Assembly (NCBI RefSeq): GCF_008297955.1
Contig: NZ_VTPY01000001.1
Span: forward strand, 620,001-684,000
Origin: Billgrantia pellis
GTDB lineage: Bacteria > Pseudomonadota > Gammaproteobacteria > Pseudomonadales > Halomonadaceae
DNA: 64,000 nt
Direction of reading: 5' to 3'
Shown in pieces: positions 41,570 through 51,129 of this stretch. The position numbers and the translations under genes are program-made. The notes under the pieces were generated by a model. The model saw only the letters and a program-made list of their open reading frames with translations, made no database searches and had not been told where the DNA came from. How positions within the stretch are numbered: position 1 is the stretch's first letter; the number at the start of each line of letters is the position of its first letter.

Positions 41570-42912
41570 TGCAACCCCCAGCGCTTCAGGCGCTTGTCAA
41601 GCGTGCCCAGCCCGACGGTAGGCATGTCGAGTATGCGTTGCGGCACTCCGCGTTTTTTCAGTCGCTCATGCAGCCCGCTGAGTTTGTCTGAGGTGGTTCG
41701 CAGTGTTTCCATGGTGCGTTCCGCGGGAGCGTGGTGTTCGAACGCTTGGGCGATGGCGCGCCAATCGAACTCTCCTCCTTCCTCGAAGGGGGATCCCCAG
41801 CGGATGGTTCGCGTGACACCCTCGGGATCGGCTTTCATCGGGGCGAAATCGTAGACGGGAGCAAGCCAGATACCCTCGGGGCGCTTGAGGAGCGCCGCAT
41901 TGCGGCCATGGTTATCCGAGTTGCCGAACGCTACGTTGAGCAGGTCGCGCTTGATCCATTCGATGACGAAGCCGGCGCGATCGAAGGGTTCGCCGAGTTC
42001 CGCGACACGATGTTGGTGCGTCAATCGTTCAATGAGCCCTTCCACGACGGTGAAATGGTTGAGATGCGTGCCGGGTGCCGCACCAAACAACGCGTAGATG
42101 GATTCGAGGCCAAAACGGGCGAGACCATCGGAACGCATTTCCACGTCGAAACGGGGTAGCCAGAGAGAAGGATAGCGCTCTCCCTCAATCAGCCGCATTC
42201 GGTGGGTATCGATGGTATCGACGCCAAGCGAGTGCAGTTCCTGGTAGAAGTGGTACTCGGCTCGCAGGATGTCGCAGTCATCCGGACTGCGCCTGCCGCG
42301 GGGAAACTTGACCAGATAGTGAAGATCCGTGTTGGTGGAATCGTCCTGCCAGGTGTCGATCCAGATCCGGTCCTGCTGGTCGCAGCGAACCAGCAGCTTG
42401 GGCGCTTCGCCACCCGCTCCCGTGGCACCGCCGCTGGCCGCGCCCATCTGCTGGGCATACTCAAGAAAATCCGTATGGCGTTCGACCACATCCTCGAGGC
42501 TGAAACGGTGCTGTTCCAGGCGCGAGCGGGTGGGACGTTCGGGTACGGCTTCCTTGATGCGCAGGTTACCCACGGGAGCGATAGTGCCGTGGCGCAGGAG
42601 TTCGCTATCTTGCTCGCCTGGCGATAGCGCCTGCAGTCCGAGATGATTGACCCAGTACCTGCGGCTTGCTCCCGCCGGCATGATGTCTTCGAGAAAGCCA
42701 AACCAGCGTGACGCATCGTGCTTCAGCATGAGTTCGACGGGAAGCGTCAAGCTGCAGGCGTGTTCATCGTCGCGCCCCAGCCACTCCAGGGCGTACGCCT
42801 GTATATAGCCGAGTCGAGCGGGGCCGTTTGTGCCGAGTGCCGGCTTGGGTATGTCGAGCAGGGCGGCATCGTGCCAAGTGTCATCCCAGTAGATTTGTAA
42901 GGTTAGCCGCAT
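41566..42912 (-). CDS. HipA-family serine/threonine kinase toxin
   Basis: 448 residues, the normal HipA length. It has the HipA N-terminal subdomain (IMPAGASRRYWVNHLGL), a Gly-rich nucleotide loop (GAASGGATGAGGEAPKLLVR), and the kinase core LLNVAFGNSDNHGRNAALLK with catalytic Asp and metal-binding residues, followed by LAPVYDFAP. In Escherichia coli HipA phosphorylates glutamyl-tRNA synthetase and triggers dormancy; the target here is unknown. The gene order is toxin first, antitoxin second, the reverse of classical hipBA. Start ATG 42912 lacks a strong ribosome site (GAAGGCAC just upstream). Confidence 0.88.
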   Translation of the reverse strand: MRLTLQIYWDDTWHDAALLDIPKPALGTNGPARLGYIQAYALEWLGRDDEHACSLTLPVELMLKHDASRWFGFLEDIMPAGASRRYWVNHLGLQALSPGEQDSELLRHGTIAPVGNLRIKEAVPERPTRSRLEQHRFSLEDVVERHTDFLEYAQQMGAASGGATGAGGEAPKLLVRCDQQDRIWIDTWQDDSTNTDLHYLVKFPRGRRSPDDCDILRAEYHFYQELHSLGVDTIDTHRMRLIEGERYPSLWLPRFDVEMRSDGLARFGLESIYALFGAAPGTHLNHFTVVEGLIERLTHQHRVAELGEPFDRAGFVIEWIKRDLLNVAFGNSDNHGRNAALLKRPEGIWLAPVYDFAPMKADPEGVTRTIRWGSPFEEGGEFDWRAIAQAFEHHAPAERTMETLRTTSDKLSGLHERLKKRGVPQRILDMPTVGLGTLDKRLKRWGLQ

Positions 42913-42932
42913 GATGTGCCTTCTTTTCGAGC

Positions 42933-42983
42933 ATTATAGTGCGCAAGAATAGCGCATGCAGAAGAAATTGCGAATTATAGTGC
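42933..42983 (-). promoter_or_regulatory. Twin GCACTATAAT direct repeats upstream of hipA
   Basis: On the minus strand GCACTATAAT occurs twice, at 42974-42983 and 42933-42942, 41 bases apart. Each contains a perfect TATAAT -10 box. They may be two tandem promoters or repeated operator half-sites for the HipB-like regulator. The matching -35 elements are poor. Confidence 0.4.
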
Positions 42984-43257
42984 TCATAAACATGGCTAAG
43001 TTGAATAAATGAGCAAAATTTTGCCCAGGGAACGGAGGCGGCGGCGGGCATCGTTGAGCCAGCATGTCAACAAAAGGGTGGTAAAGCGCAACGTCGCTTT
43101 TATGGAAGCCTTTTCCATGCAGTCGTTGGTTGGGTAGCCGCCATACGAGGCGCGTCGGGCCAGAAACGTGAACGGTGACGGCAAAGTGTCGCTTGAGTGA
43201 TGAAATGTAGATAAAGCTGCGGCATGATGTTTCTGGTAAACCCATAGGAGACATCTC

Positions 43258-43371
43258 ATGACACGCCAGCGTTCCGAAGTGATTTCCGGCTGTGAAGTGC
43301 TGAACCACTGGGCCTCCCACGCCGCTGCGCAGCGAGCGGCTCACGACGCGATTGCGGCCTACGTCGACTGA
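43258..43371 (+). CDS. Possible small protein of 37 residues
   Basis: ATG 43258 is preceded by ATAGGAG with 7-base spacing, and the frame ends in TGA at 43369-43371. The product begins MTRQRSEVISGCEVLNHWAS and ends in an Ala/His-rich helix. It has no membrane segment or recognisable family. It stands alone in an otherwise empty interval (42984-43572) between divergently oriented neighbours. The good ribosome site and the hairpin after it are the only support. Confidence 0.4.
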   Translation: MTRQRSEVISGCEVLNHWASHAAAQRAAHDAIAAYVD

Positions 43372-43395
43372 CCGCGCGCTGAGCACCGCGGGAGC

Positions 43396-43411
43396 GGACC
43401 ACGGAGGGTCC
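43396..43411 (+). terminator. Weak hairpin after the small ORF
   Basis: GGACC (43396-43400) and GGTCC (43407-43411) form a perfect 5-bp stem with a 6-base loop, followed within about 20 bases by T-rich sequence (TCTTTCC and GCTTTTT). It is a weak terminator candidate for the 37-codon ORF. Confidence 0.3.
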
Positions 43412-43572
43412 TCTTTCCTTCCTGCTTTTTCCTCCGAATGCCGGCCGATCATCATGCGCATGGCCCGGCGCCGCGCCGACGACGGCAACCACGCGACGCT
43501 TGAATCCGATCAAAACGAGACGTTGGCCATGGCATAGGCCCTTTGGGCATGGCCGAAGACACGGGGTTCATG

Positions 43573-44100
43573 CTAGCGCGGTCGAGCCAGTACCTGGGTC
43601 CAGAAAGGCGAGTACTTCGATTCCGATGCCTCGACCGAAGCCGCGCCCATCTCGGTAAACGCATCATTCATCAGGTTGGCGCAGTGACCGGGGCTGTCGA
43701 GCCATCCCTCGACGACACTGGCGGCATCGGGCTGGCCGGCGGCAATGTTCTCACCCACCCGTCGCCAGGGGTAGCCGGTGGCGTCAACCCGCGCGGCGGC
43801 GCCTTGCTGTTCTTCGTCGGTATGGCTGAAGTAGGCATTCTCTGCCATATCGCGGGAATGCGTCTCGGCGGCTTCCGCCAGTTGGCAGTTCCAGCGCAAT
43901 GGCTCCGTCGCCTCGAAGGCCTCGTCGCCGCACTGGCGTGCCTCGCGGCGCGCTTCGTTGACGAGTTCGAGCAGCTCACGCTGCTGCTCGTCGGGCTCGC
44001 AGGATTCCCGTGCCTCTTGGGCGAGGGCCGACATGCTGTGTACCGCCAATGTCAGGCAGGTCGCGACGGGAAACCGTATGCGGCTTGGGCGCATCCTCAT
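43573..44100 (-). CDS. Secreted CAP (SCP/PR1) domain protein
   Basis: 175 residues with an N-terminal signal peptide (FPVATCLTLAVHSMSALAQ). The CAP fold motifs appear in order: LLELVNEARREARQCG, LAEAAETHSRDMAENAYFSH, GYPWRRVGENIAAGQ and WLDSPGHCANLMNDAFTEMG. The two His and two Glu residues typical of the CAP cavity are present. It is closest to bacterial YkwD-like proteins, whose function is unknown. Its ATG overlaps the stop of the frameshifted oxidase gene (ATGA), so it is the last gene of that operon, although no functional link is obvious. Confidence 0.85.
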   Translation of the reverse strand: MRMRPSRIRFPVATCLTLAVHSMSALAQEARESCEPDEQQRELLELVNEARREARQCGDEAFEATEPLRWNCQLAEAAETHSRDMAENAYFSHTDEEQQGAAARVDATGYPWRRVGENIAAGQPDAASVVEGWLDSPGHCANLMNDAFTEMGAASVEASESKYSPFWTQVLARPR

Positions 44101-45517
44101 TCCTCCCCGGGAGATGGCAGAATCCGTCCCGGGCTCATCAGGCCCTCGGGGTCGAACAGTGCCTTGATGCCTTCGGCGAGTTCGCGCTCCACCGACGAGA
44201 GCCCGGCGAGATAGGCGTGACGCTTGGTGCGACCGATGCCGTGCTCGGCGCTGAGCTGCCGCCGAAGGTATCGAGCAGGGCGAACAGTCGCTTTTCCAGC
44301 GCGTGCAGGTGCTCGCGCTTGGCGCCGTCGGGCAGGGTGGTCGGTGGCAGAATGTTGAAGTGCAGGTTGCCGTCGCCCACGTGGCCGTAGGCGATGATCT
44401 CGCATTCGGGCGAGGCTTCCATGATCGCTTGGCTGGCGCGTTCGACGAACTCGGGTAAGCGCGAGATGGGCACCGCGATGTCGGTGCGCAGGTGTTCGCC
44501 GCGGCGTCGCTGTCCTTCCAGCATGCTTTCGCGGAACTGCCACAGCGTCTGCGACTGGGCGTCGCTGGCGGCTAGCGCGCCGTCGAGTACCAGGCCCTTT
44601 TCCATGCCGTGTTCCAGCAGCGACTCGAGCATCGTGCCGAGATCCACCGGTCCGGTGGCCGCCACTTCCATGAGCACGTACCACGGGTAGGGGGCATCCA
44701 GCGGGTCGCGCAGTTCGGGGCTGGCTTCCATGGCGAGCTCGAGGCAGCGCCGCGGAATCAGCTCGAAGGCGGTCAGCAGATCGCTGCAGTCGCGTCGCGC
44801 GCGGGCGTAGAGCTCGATCACCGCCGCGACCGACGGCAGGCCGAGCAGGGCGGTACGAGACTGGTCGGGGCGCGGGCAGAGCTTGAGCACGGCGCCGGTG
44901 ACGATGCCCAGGGTGCCTTCGCTGCCCAGCATCAGCTGGGGCAGGGCGTAGCCGCGATTGTCCTTGTGCAGCACGTTCAGGGCGTTCCAGATACGCCCAT
45001 CGGGCAGCACCACCTCCAGGCCCAGCACCAGCTGGCGCATCATGCCGTGGCGCAGTACGTTGAGGCCGCCGGCATTGGTGGCAATGTTGCCGCCGATCTG
45101 GCAGCTACCCTGAGCGCCTAGCGACAGCGGGAAATCGCAGTCGTGCTCGGCGGCGGCCCGCTTGACCTCTTCCAGGATACAGCCGGCATCCACGGTCATG
45201 GTGAAGCTGATCGGATCGATCGCGCGGATACGGTTCATGCGCTCCAGGCTGATGACCAGTTCGCCGCCGTCGGCGGCGGGCAGGGCACCGGCGACCAGCC
45301 CGGTGTGGCCGCCTTGCGGTACCATGTGCGTGCCGTGACGCCGGCACAGCGCAACCACTTCCGCCACCTCGTGGGTCGATGCCGGGCGTGCCACGGCCAG
45401 CGGCATGCCCAGGCGATCCCCGGCCCAGTCGCTGACATAGCGCGCCATGTCGGCGGGGTCGCGCAATACGCCGCGCTCGCCGAGGCGCTTGGTCAGGGTG
45501 TCGAGCAATTCGGACAT
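44097..45517 (-). pseudogene. FAD-binding 2-hydroxyacid oxidase (GlcD/D-lactate dehydrogenase type), single-base frameshift
   Basis: Starts at ATG 45517 (AGGAGG upstream), overlapping the fuconate dehydratase stop by one base. The PCMH-type FAD domain is intact: MVPQGGHTGLVAGALPAADG, then SLGAQGSCQIGGNIATNAGG and LMLGSEGTLGIVT. The C-terminal FAD-oxidase domain reads IIAYGHVGDGNLHFNILPP. At 44254/44255 one base is missing from the usual GGSISAEHGIG, and the frame shifts. The other frame then continues SAEHGIGRTKRHAYLAGL to the normal end ALFDPEGLMSPGRILPS, whose stop overlaps the next gene's start. It would oxidise lactate or a sugar acid to the keto acid. It is either a recent pseudogene or a sequencing error; without repair the last 60 residues are lost. 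Confidence 0.82.
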
Positions 45518-46821
45518 CAAGCCTCCTCGCGCCAGGCTTCGCCCTCAGGGAAGCGATGGCGCTCCAACGACTCGGGAAGCATGGTAATGCTGTAGCCCGG
45601 CGCGGTGGGCACCCGATAGCGGCCGCCCTTGACGACCACCGGGTCGACGAAGTGCTCGTGCAGGTGGTCGACGTATTCCAGCACACGCCCCTCCAGGCTG
45701 CCCGAGACGGCAATGTAGTCGAACAGCGAGATGTGCTGCACGTACTCGCAGAGTCCCACGCCGCCGGCATGCGGACACACCGGCACGCCGTACTTCGCCG
45801 CCATCAGTGCCACCAGGATCACCTCGTTGAGGCCGCCGAGGCGGGCGGCATCGAGCTGGCAGTAATCGAGCGCTTCGGCCTGGAAGAACTGCTTGAACAT
45901 GACCTTGTTATGACAGTGCTCGCCGGTGGCTACGCCGATGGGAGCGACGCGATGGCGTATTTCGGCATGCCCGAGGATATCGTCGGGGCTGGTGGGTTCC
46001 TCGATCCACAGCGGATGGAACTCGGCCAGCCGGCGCATCTTGACGATCGTTTCGTCGACGTCCCAGACTTGGTTGGCGTCCATCATCAGCACGTTGTCCC
46101 AACCGATCTCCTCACGCAGCAGTGCCGCACGGCGAGCGTCCTCCTCGGTATCGGCACCGATCTTCTGCTTGAAGTGGGTCCAGCCTTCGGCGAGCGCTTC
46201 CCTGGCCAACTGGCGAACCTTGTCGTCGGGGTAGCCCAGCCAGCCCGCCGAGGTGGTGTAGGCGGGAAAGCCGATGCGCCGCATCTCGGCTTCACGCTCG
46301 GCCTTGCCCGCTTCGCGCCGGCGTAGCAGGGCGATGGCTTCCTCCGGTGTCAGGGCATCGGTGACGAAGCGAAAGTCCAGGCAGCGCACCAGTTGTTCGG
46401 GCGTCATGTCGACCAGCAGTTTCCACACCGGCTTGCCCTCGCGCTTGGCCCACAGGTCCCACACCGCATTGACCAGCGCCGCAGTGGCCAGGTGGATCGC
46501 GCCCTTGTCGGGGCCGATCCAGCGCAGCTGGCTGTCGCCGGTGATGTCGCGCCAGAAGGCCCCCATGTTTCGGGTGAGCGCTTCGAGACGGCGGCCTTCG
46601 ATCAGGTGTTTGAGCGAATTCACCGCGGCCACGCAGATCTCGTTGCCGCGCCCGATGGTGAAGGTCAGGCCGTGCCCCTGGGTGCCGTTGGGATCGTCGG
46701 TGTGCAGGATCACATAGGTGGCGGAGTAGTCCGGTGCCGCGTTCATGGCGTCGGAGCCGTCCAGGTGGCGCGAGGTGGGAAAGCGGATGTCGTGGACGTC
46801 GATGTGAGTGATGGTGGGCAT
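45517..46821 (-). CDS. L-fuconate dehydratase (enolase superfamily)
   Basis: 434 residues from ATG 46821, which has AAGGAGG 4 bases upstream. The enolase-superfamily active site is complete: GWTHFKQKIGAD (Lys base), DNVLMMDANQVWDVDE (metal Asp), LWIEEPTSPDD (metal Glu), VATGEHCHNKVMFKQF (metal Glu) and VPVCPHAGGVGLCEYVQH (catalytic His). The spacing and surrounding residues fit the FucD subgroup. It converts L-fuconate to 2-keto-3-deoxy-L-fuconate; related six-carbon acids may also be used. It is divergent from the SDR-PdxA2-kinase operon across a 173-base promoter region carrying a likely GntR site. Confidence 0.88.
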   Translation of the reverse strand: MPTITHIDVHDIRFPTSRHLDGSDAMNAAPDYSATYVILHTDDPNGTQGHGLTFTIGRGNEICVAAVNSLKHLIEGRRLEALTRNMGAFWRDITGDSQLRWIGPDKGAIHLATAALVNAVWDLWAKREGKPVWKLLVDMTPEQLVRCLDFRFVTDALTPEEAIALLRRREAGKAEREAEMRRIGFPAYTTSAGWLGYPDDKVRQLAREALAEGWTHFKQKIGADTEEDARRAALLREEIGWDNVLMMDANQVWDVDETIVKMRRLAEFHPLWIEEPTSPDDILGHAEIRHRVAPIGVATGEHCHNKVMFKQFFQAEALDYCQLDAARLGGLNEVILVALMAAKYGVPVCPHAGGVGLCEYVQHISLFDYIAVSGSLEGRVLEYVDHLHEHFVDPVVVKGGRYRVPTAPGYSITMLPESLERHRFPEGEAWREEA

Positions 46822-46880
46822 GGTGCCTCCTTGCAAGGGTGTCGGTTGGCCGCTGGTGGCCTATCATGGTAGTGGTTGTC

Positions 46881-46900
46881 TTGTATGACAGGTATGCCAA
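46881..46900 (-). promoter_or_regulatory. Putative GntR operator between divergent catabolic operons
   Basis: On the minus strand this site reads TTGGCATACCTGTCATACAA, an imperfect palindrome of the kind bound by FadR-subfamily GntR proteins. It shares CCTGTCATAC exactly with the site near 58523, and TGGYAT...YATACAA with the site at 50005-50023. It sits between fucD and the SDR gene and could control both. Confidence 0.55.
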
Positions 46901-46994
46901 CGACACGACGCAAACGCAACTATCGCCATTGACACCGTCGCGTCGAGGCCGATGGGTACGTTCCCATCACACGCCCAACACAAGGGAGGATGGC

Positions 46995-47759
46995 ATGTTC
47001 GAGGAGTGGAAAGGCAAGCGCGTATTGATCACGGGGGCGAGCCGCGGTATCGGTGCCGCTGTGGCACGCCAGGCGGGGGCGCTGGGTGCCCGCGTGGCGG
47101 TGCATTATTACACCAGCCAAGAGCCCGCCGAGGCGGTGGTACGTGCGATCCGCGACGCTGGAGGCGAGGGTTTCACCGTGTGCGGTGACGTCAGCCGCAG
47201 CGCCGAGGCGACGCGCATCGTCGACGAGGCAGCAGAGCGCCTGGGTGGGCTTGACCTGCTGATCAACAATGCTGGCGACATGCTGGGTCGCGTCGCGCTT
47301 GGCGAGATCGATGACGATCACTACGACCGGGTGATGGATCTCAACGCTCGCTCGGTGGTGATGGTTTCCCAGGCGGCGCTACCCCATTTCAGGCGTACCG
47401 GTAGCGGCAACATCATCCATACCTCGTCGATTGCGGCGCGTAACGGCGGCGGACCGGGCGCGGGCCTGTACGCCTCGGCCAAGGGGTTCGTCAGCACCAT
47501 GACGCGCAACATGGCCAAGGAGCTGATGGAAGACCGTATCCGCGTCAATGCCGTGGCGCCGGGGGTCATCGCCACCGATTTCCATGTGCGTCACTCCACT
47601 GAGGAACAGCTGGCCGCGGTGTCCGCTTCCATTCCCATGGGACGCACCGGTGCCGCGGAAGAGTGCGTGGGAGCCTACATCTTCCTGGGCACCGACAGCA
47701 TGAGCGGCTACATGACCGGTCAGATCATCGAGGTCAATGGAGGCCAGTTGATGCCATGA
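46995..47759 (+). CDS. SDR-family oxidoreductase
   Basis: 254 residues from ATG 46995 (AAGGGAGG just upstream). The Rossmann motif is [19 protein letters not shown], followed by LINNAGD and the catalytic [11 protein letters not shown]...LYASAKGF (Ser, Tyr and Lys present). The C-terminus carries [19 protein letters not shown]. It is likely a sugar or sugar-acid dehydrogenase of the catabolic island, for instance oxidising the sugar before dehydration; the exact substrate cannot be read from sequence. It is first in an operon with pdxA2 and the DUF1537 kinase, and its stop overlaps the pdxA2 start (ATGCCATGA). Confidence 0.85.
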   Translation: MFEEWKGKRVLITGASRGIGAAVARQAGALGARVAVHYYTSQEPAEAVVRAIRDAGGEGFTVCGDVSRSAEATRIVDEAAERLGGLDLLINNAGDMLGRVALGEIDDDHYDRVMDLNARSVVMVSQAALPHFRRTGSGNIIHTSSIAARNGGGPGAGLYASAKGFVSTMTRNMAKELMEDRIRVNAVAPGVIATDFHVRHSTEEQLAAVSASIPMGRTGAAEECVGAYIFLGTDSMSGYMTGQIIEVNGGQLMP

Positions 47760-48778
47760 GCGAGCGCAGCACGGGCGCGTACGACATCGCCATCACCATG
47801 GGCGATCCGGCCGGCGTGGGGCCCGAAATCGTTTGCCGCGCGCTGGCCGCCATGCGAGATGACGAGCGGGCGTCCACCCTGGTGGTGGGCGACCCGGCCA
47901 TCTTCCGGCGTGCCGCTCGGCTGTTGGGAGCGTCGCTCGAGTTCGTGCCGCTCGAGGAGCCGGCTTCAGGTACGTTGGGCACGACACCGGGCGGTGTGGC
48001 CGTGGCCGCGGTGGAAACCCGGCCCGGGCGCGCCATTCCCGATGGCCAGGTCAGCGCCGACGCCGGCGACTTGGCGTTTCGCTGCATCGAGCGCGCGGTG
48101 GCGCTGGTGCAGGCCGGGCGGGCGCGAGTGATCGTTACCGCGCCACTGAACAAGGCGGCGCTGCATGCCGCGGGGCACCACTACGACGGCCATACCGGCA
48201 TGCTCGCCGCCCTGACCGGGGCGCCGTCCTCTTTCATGCTGCTGGCTTCGGAGCGGCTTTCGACGCTTCACGTCTCTACGCATGTCTCGTTGCGCGAGGC
48301 GATCGAGCGGGTCACGCCGGAACGCATTGCCGCCACGGTGAAGGTGGGGCATGCGCATTGGGTCGAGCTCGGCAATCCGCGGCCGCGTATCGCGGTGGCG
48401 GGGCTCAATCCCCACTGCGGTGAGGGCGGCATCTTCGGCGATCAGGATGACCGCATCATCGCGCCGACGGTGCGTGTGCTGCGCGACGAGGGGATCGATG
48501 TCAGCGGGCCGATTCCGGCCGATACCGTGTTCTACCGCGCCAGTCGCGGCGAGTTCGATCTGGTGGTGGCGCAGTATCACGACCAGGGGCATATCCCGGT
48601 GAAGCTGATCGCCTTCGATACCACGGTCAACGTCAGCCTGGGCCTGCCGATACGCCGCACTTCGGTGGATCACGGCACGGCGTTCGACATCGCCTGGCAG
48701 GGGCGCGCCGATGCCACCAACTTGGGAGCGGCCATCGCCTATGCCCGACGCTTGGCATCGCCGCGGACGGCGGCATGA
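47756..48778 (+). CDS. pdxA2: PdxA2-type 4-phosphate dehydrogenase
   Basis: 340 residues. PdxA hallmarks are [38 protein letters not shown], the metal-binding [19 protein letters not shown], and [15 protein letters not shown]. It is paired with a DUF1537 kinase, so it belongs to the PdxA2 branch that oxidises 4-phospho-D-threonate (or erythronate) and releases dihydroxyacetone phosphate, rather than the pyridoxal-phosphate enzyme. ATG 47756 overlaps the SDR stop, and the gene's own stop overlaps the kinase start (ATGA). Confidence 0.88.
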   Translation: MSERSTGAYDIAITMGDPAGVGPEIVCRALAAMRDDERASTLVVGDPAIFRRAARLLGASLEFVPLEEPASGTLGTTPGGVAVAAVETRPGRAIPDGQVSADAGDLAFRCIERAVALVQAGRARVIVTAPLNKAALHAAGHHYDGHTGMLAALTGAPSSFMLLASERLSTLHVSTHVSLREAIERVTPERIAATVKVGHAHWVELGNPRPRIAVAGLNPHCGEGGIFGDQDDRIIAPTVRVLRDEGIDVSGPIPADTVFYRASRGEFDLVVAQYHDQGHIPVKLIAFDTTVNVSLGLPIRRTSVDHGTAFDIAWQGRADATNLGAAIAYARRLASPRTAA

Positions 48779-49959
48779 AACGGGGCTGCGAGATCGCCAT
48801 CGTCGCCGACGACCTGACCGGGGCGCTGGATGCCGCCGCTCCCTTCGCCGAGCGCGGCATGGCGACACGCGTGGCGATTACGCTGGAAGGGCTCGATGCC
48901 GCGCTCGCGGCGGGCGACGCAATACCGCGAGTGGTGGCGGTCAATACCGACACGCGACACGTCGCGCGAGACGCGGCGGCCCGGCGCGCGGCGGAGGCCA
49001 CCGAGCGGTTGCTCATGGTTCGGCCGCATCTGTTACTGAAGAAAGTCGATTCGACCCTGCGTGGCCAGGTCGTGGCCGAGTCCGTGGCCGTGCAGCGCAT
49101 CGACGGGCGGCGCCTGCTGGTGTGCCCCGCGGTGCCGAGCCAGGGCCGCTTCGTGCTTGGGGGCGAAGTGTGGGTGGAGGGCGAGCCGCTTTCGGCCTCC
49201 GCCTACGCCCGGGATGCCCTGTCCCCCTCCTTGTCGGGGTCGCTGGAACGTGCCTTCGCGGAGGAGGGCGTCCCGCTGGTTCGCCACGTGCCCGAATCGA
49301 GCCTGCCCCTGCCTTCGACCGATTGTGTCGTCGATGCCGCTGACGAGGCGACCCTGTCGAGCATCGCCAAGCGGCTTCTCGAAGCCCCGAGGGAATGGCT
49401 GCCGGTTTGCGCGGCCGGCCTCACCCATGCGCTGGCACAAGGCCTGGCGCCGGGCCCGTCCCTGGCAGGGACGGTAAGCCCCCCGACATTGTCCGAGCCG
49501 ATCCGTGCACTGCTTGCGGTGGGCTCGCGGTCGCCCCGCGCTCGCCGTCAGCTCGAGCGGCTGGGGGAGACGTTTTCGAATATCGCTTGGTTGAGTGTTT
49601 TCGACGTAGGGCGCGTCGATGCCGAGCCTGGCGTGCGCGTCCTTGTGCCTGGCGTGTCCTCTGAAGCGACAATGCGTGCCGAAGCAGTGGCCGATATCAT
49701 GGCCGAAGCGGTCGTTGCCGCGGGTGGGGGCGAACGTGGAGGGCTGCTTTTCCTGTCCGGTGGCGACATTGCCCTGGCCGTGCTGGCGCGACTACGCGGC
49801 GAGTTCATCGAGCTGAGCGGCGAATGGTGCCCGGGCGTGCCGCTGGGCTATCTCAACGGCGACGTCGAACGACCGGTAATGACCAAGGCAGGCGGCTTCG
49901 GGCAGGAGGACCTGCTGGTCCGGCTGGTCGAGCGGATTAGACATTCGTCTAGAGGCTGA
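48775..49959 (+). CDS. dtnK: Four-carbon acid sugar kinase (DUF1537, DtnK-type)
   Basis: 394 residues. The N-terminal substrate-binding half begins [20 protein letters not shown] and contains [16 protein letters not shown], both diagnostic of the family. The C-terminal nucleotide-binding half includes [16 protein letters not shown] and [20 protein letters not shown]. Paired with PdxA2, it most likely phosphorylates D-threonate (or L-erythronate) at O4. No OtnI or OtnC partner is in the window, which fits the D-threonate route better than the erythronate route. Confidence 0.87.
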   Translation: MKRGCEIAIVADDLTGALDAAAPFAERGMATRVAITLEGLDAALAAGDAIPRVVAVNTDTRHVARDAAARRAAEATERLLMVRPHLLLKKVDSTLRGQVVAESVAVQRIDGRRLLVCPAVPSQGRFVLGGEVWVEGEPLSASAYARDALSPSLSGSLERAFAEEGVPLVRHVPESSLPLPSTDCVVDAADEATLSSIAKRLLEAPREWLPVCAAGLTHALAQGLAPGPSLAGTVSPPTLSEPIRALLAVGSRSPRARRQLERLGETFSNIAWLSVFDVGRVDAEPGVRVLVPGVSSEATMRAEAVADIMAEAVVAAGGGERGGLLFLSGGDIALAVLARLRGEFIELSGEWCPGVPLGYLNGDVERPVMTKAGGFGQEDLLVRLVERIRHSSRG

Positions 49960-50004
49960 TCGCTCGGTTGCAGCGTGTCAGGCGAGGGACTAGCTTTCCT
50001 ATGA

Positions 50005-50023
50005 TGGTATGACACGTATACAA
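50005..50023 (+). promoter_or_regulatory. Putative GntR operator before the TRAP operon
   Basis: TGGTATGACACGTATACAA is an imperfect palindrome 66 bases before the DctP start. It matches the reverse strand of the 46881-46900 site at TGGYAT and YATACAA. It probably binds the same regulator encoded at 54288. Confidence 0.5.
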
Positions 50024-50089
50024 GAAGCCATCGGTCAGGACGGTCGCCACCGTCAAAAGCACCGCTCAACGCGTAAGGAGAACAACAAG

Positions 50090-51082
50090 ATGGTCAAGCA
50101 GAGCAACCGCCAGTGGAATCGTTGGCTTTCGACCGCGCTACTGGCAGCGGGGATGGGCACCGCAGGCGTTGCGGGCGCCGAGTCGCTTAACTTCGCTCAC
50201 GTCTACGAAACCTCCGAGCCCTATCACGAGTGGGCCTTGTGGGCGGCGGACGAAATCGAGCAGCGCACCGATGGGCGCTATTCGATCGAGGTCCACCCCG
50301 CCTCGTCGCTGGGCAAGGAGGAGGATATCAACGAGGGGCTGACCCTGGGCACCGTGGACATCATTTATACCGGTACCCAGTTCGCCGGCCGCGCCTATGG
50401 GCCGATCGGTATTGCCGGGGCTCCCTACATGTTCCGCGACTTCGATCATTGGCAGGCTTATGCCGACAGCGATCTGTTTCAGGAGATCGCCCAGGGATAC
50501 CAGGATGCGACCGGCAACGTGCCGGTGGCGCTCAATTACTACGGCGAGCGCCACGTGACCTCCAACCAGCCCATCGAGACGCCCGAGGACATGCGGAATC
50601 TCAAGATCCGCACGCCCAACGCGCCGATGTACATGATGTTCCCCGAAGCGGTAGGGGCCAATCCGTCGCCCATTGCGTTCGATGAAGTGTACCTGGCGCT
50701 GCAGCAGGGCGTGGTCGACGCCCAGGAGAACCCGCTGCCGACCATCCGCGCCAAGGCGTTCTACGAGGTGCAGGACCATATCAACCTGACCGGCCATATC
50801 ACCGATTCGCTGCTGACGATCATCGGCGGACCGCTGTGGGATCGTCTCTCGGAAGAGGACCGCAAGATATTCCGCGAGGTCTACCAGGAGGCGGCCGAGA
50901 AGATCACCGCCGACATTCAGCAGCAGGAGCAGGAGCTTGTCGCCTGGTTCGAGGAGCAGGGCGTGACGGTCAACGAGGTCGATCGCGAGCCGTTCCGCGA
51001 GGCGGTCGTCCCCGAGCACAACGGTGACGATGCCACCTGGGATCAGGAAACCTACGACCGGCTGCAGGAAATCGGCCAATAA
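50090..51082 (+). CDS. TRAP transporter substrate-binding protein (DctP type)
   Basis: 330 residues from ATG 50090 with AAGGAG upstream; the earlier in-frame ATG at 50009 lies inside the operator region. A signal peptide (WLSTALLAAGMGTAGVAGA) precedes the DctP fold: LNFAHVYETSEPYHEWALWA, SIEVHPASSLGKEEDINEGL, and the ligand-carboxylate Arg motif MRNLKIRTPNAPMYM, then GVVDAQENPLPTIRA. It binds an organic or sugar acid in the periplasm and delivers it to the DctQM permease. The uronate or aldonate preference is inferred from the neighbours only. Confidence 0.92.
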   Translation: MVKQSNRQWNRWLSTALLAAGMGTAGVAGAESLNFAHVYETSEPYHEWALWAADEIEQRTDGRYSIEVHPASSLGKEEDINEGLTLGTVDIIYTGTQFAGRAYGPIGIAGAPYMFRDFDHWQAYADSDLFQEIAQGYQDATGNVPVALNYYGERHVTSNQPIETPEDMRNLKIRTPNAPMYMMFPEAVGANPSPIAFDEVYLALQQGVVDAQENPLPTIRAKAFYEVQDHINLTGHITDSLLTIIGGPLWDRLSEEDRKIFREVYQEAAEKITADIQQQEQELVAWFEEQGVTVNEVDREPFREAVVPEHNGDDATWDQETYDRLQEIGQ

Positions 51083-51129
51083 TCGTTCGAGACGTGCCGC
51101 CCCGAGTGGGCGGCACCGGGAGGGCCTGC

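Noticed and set aside
42934..43488. Minus-strand frame of 184 codons covering the hipA promoter and the small ORF
   Set aside because: The composition is unlike that of the neighbouring proteins, no domain is seen, and it covers the likely promoter region.
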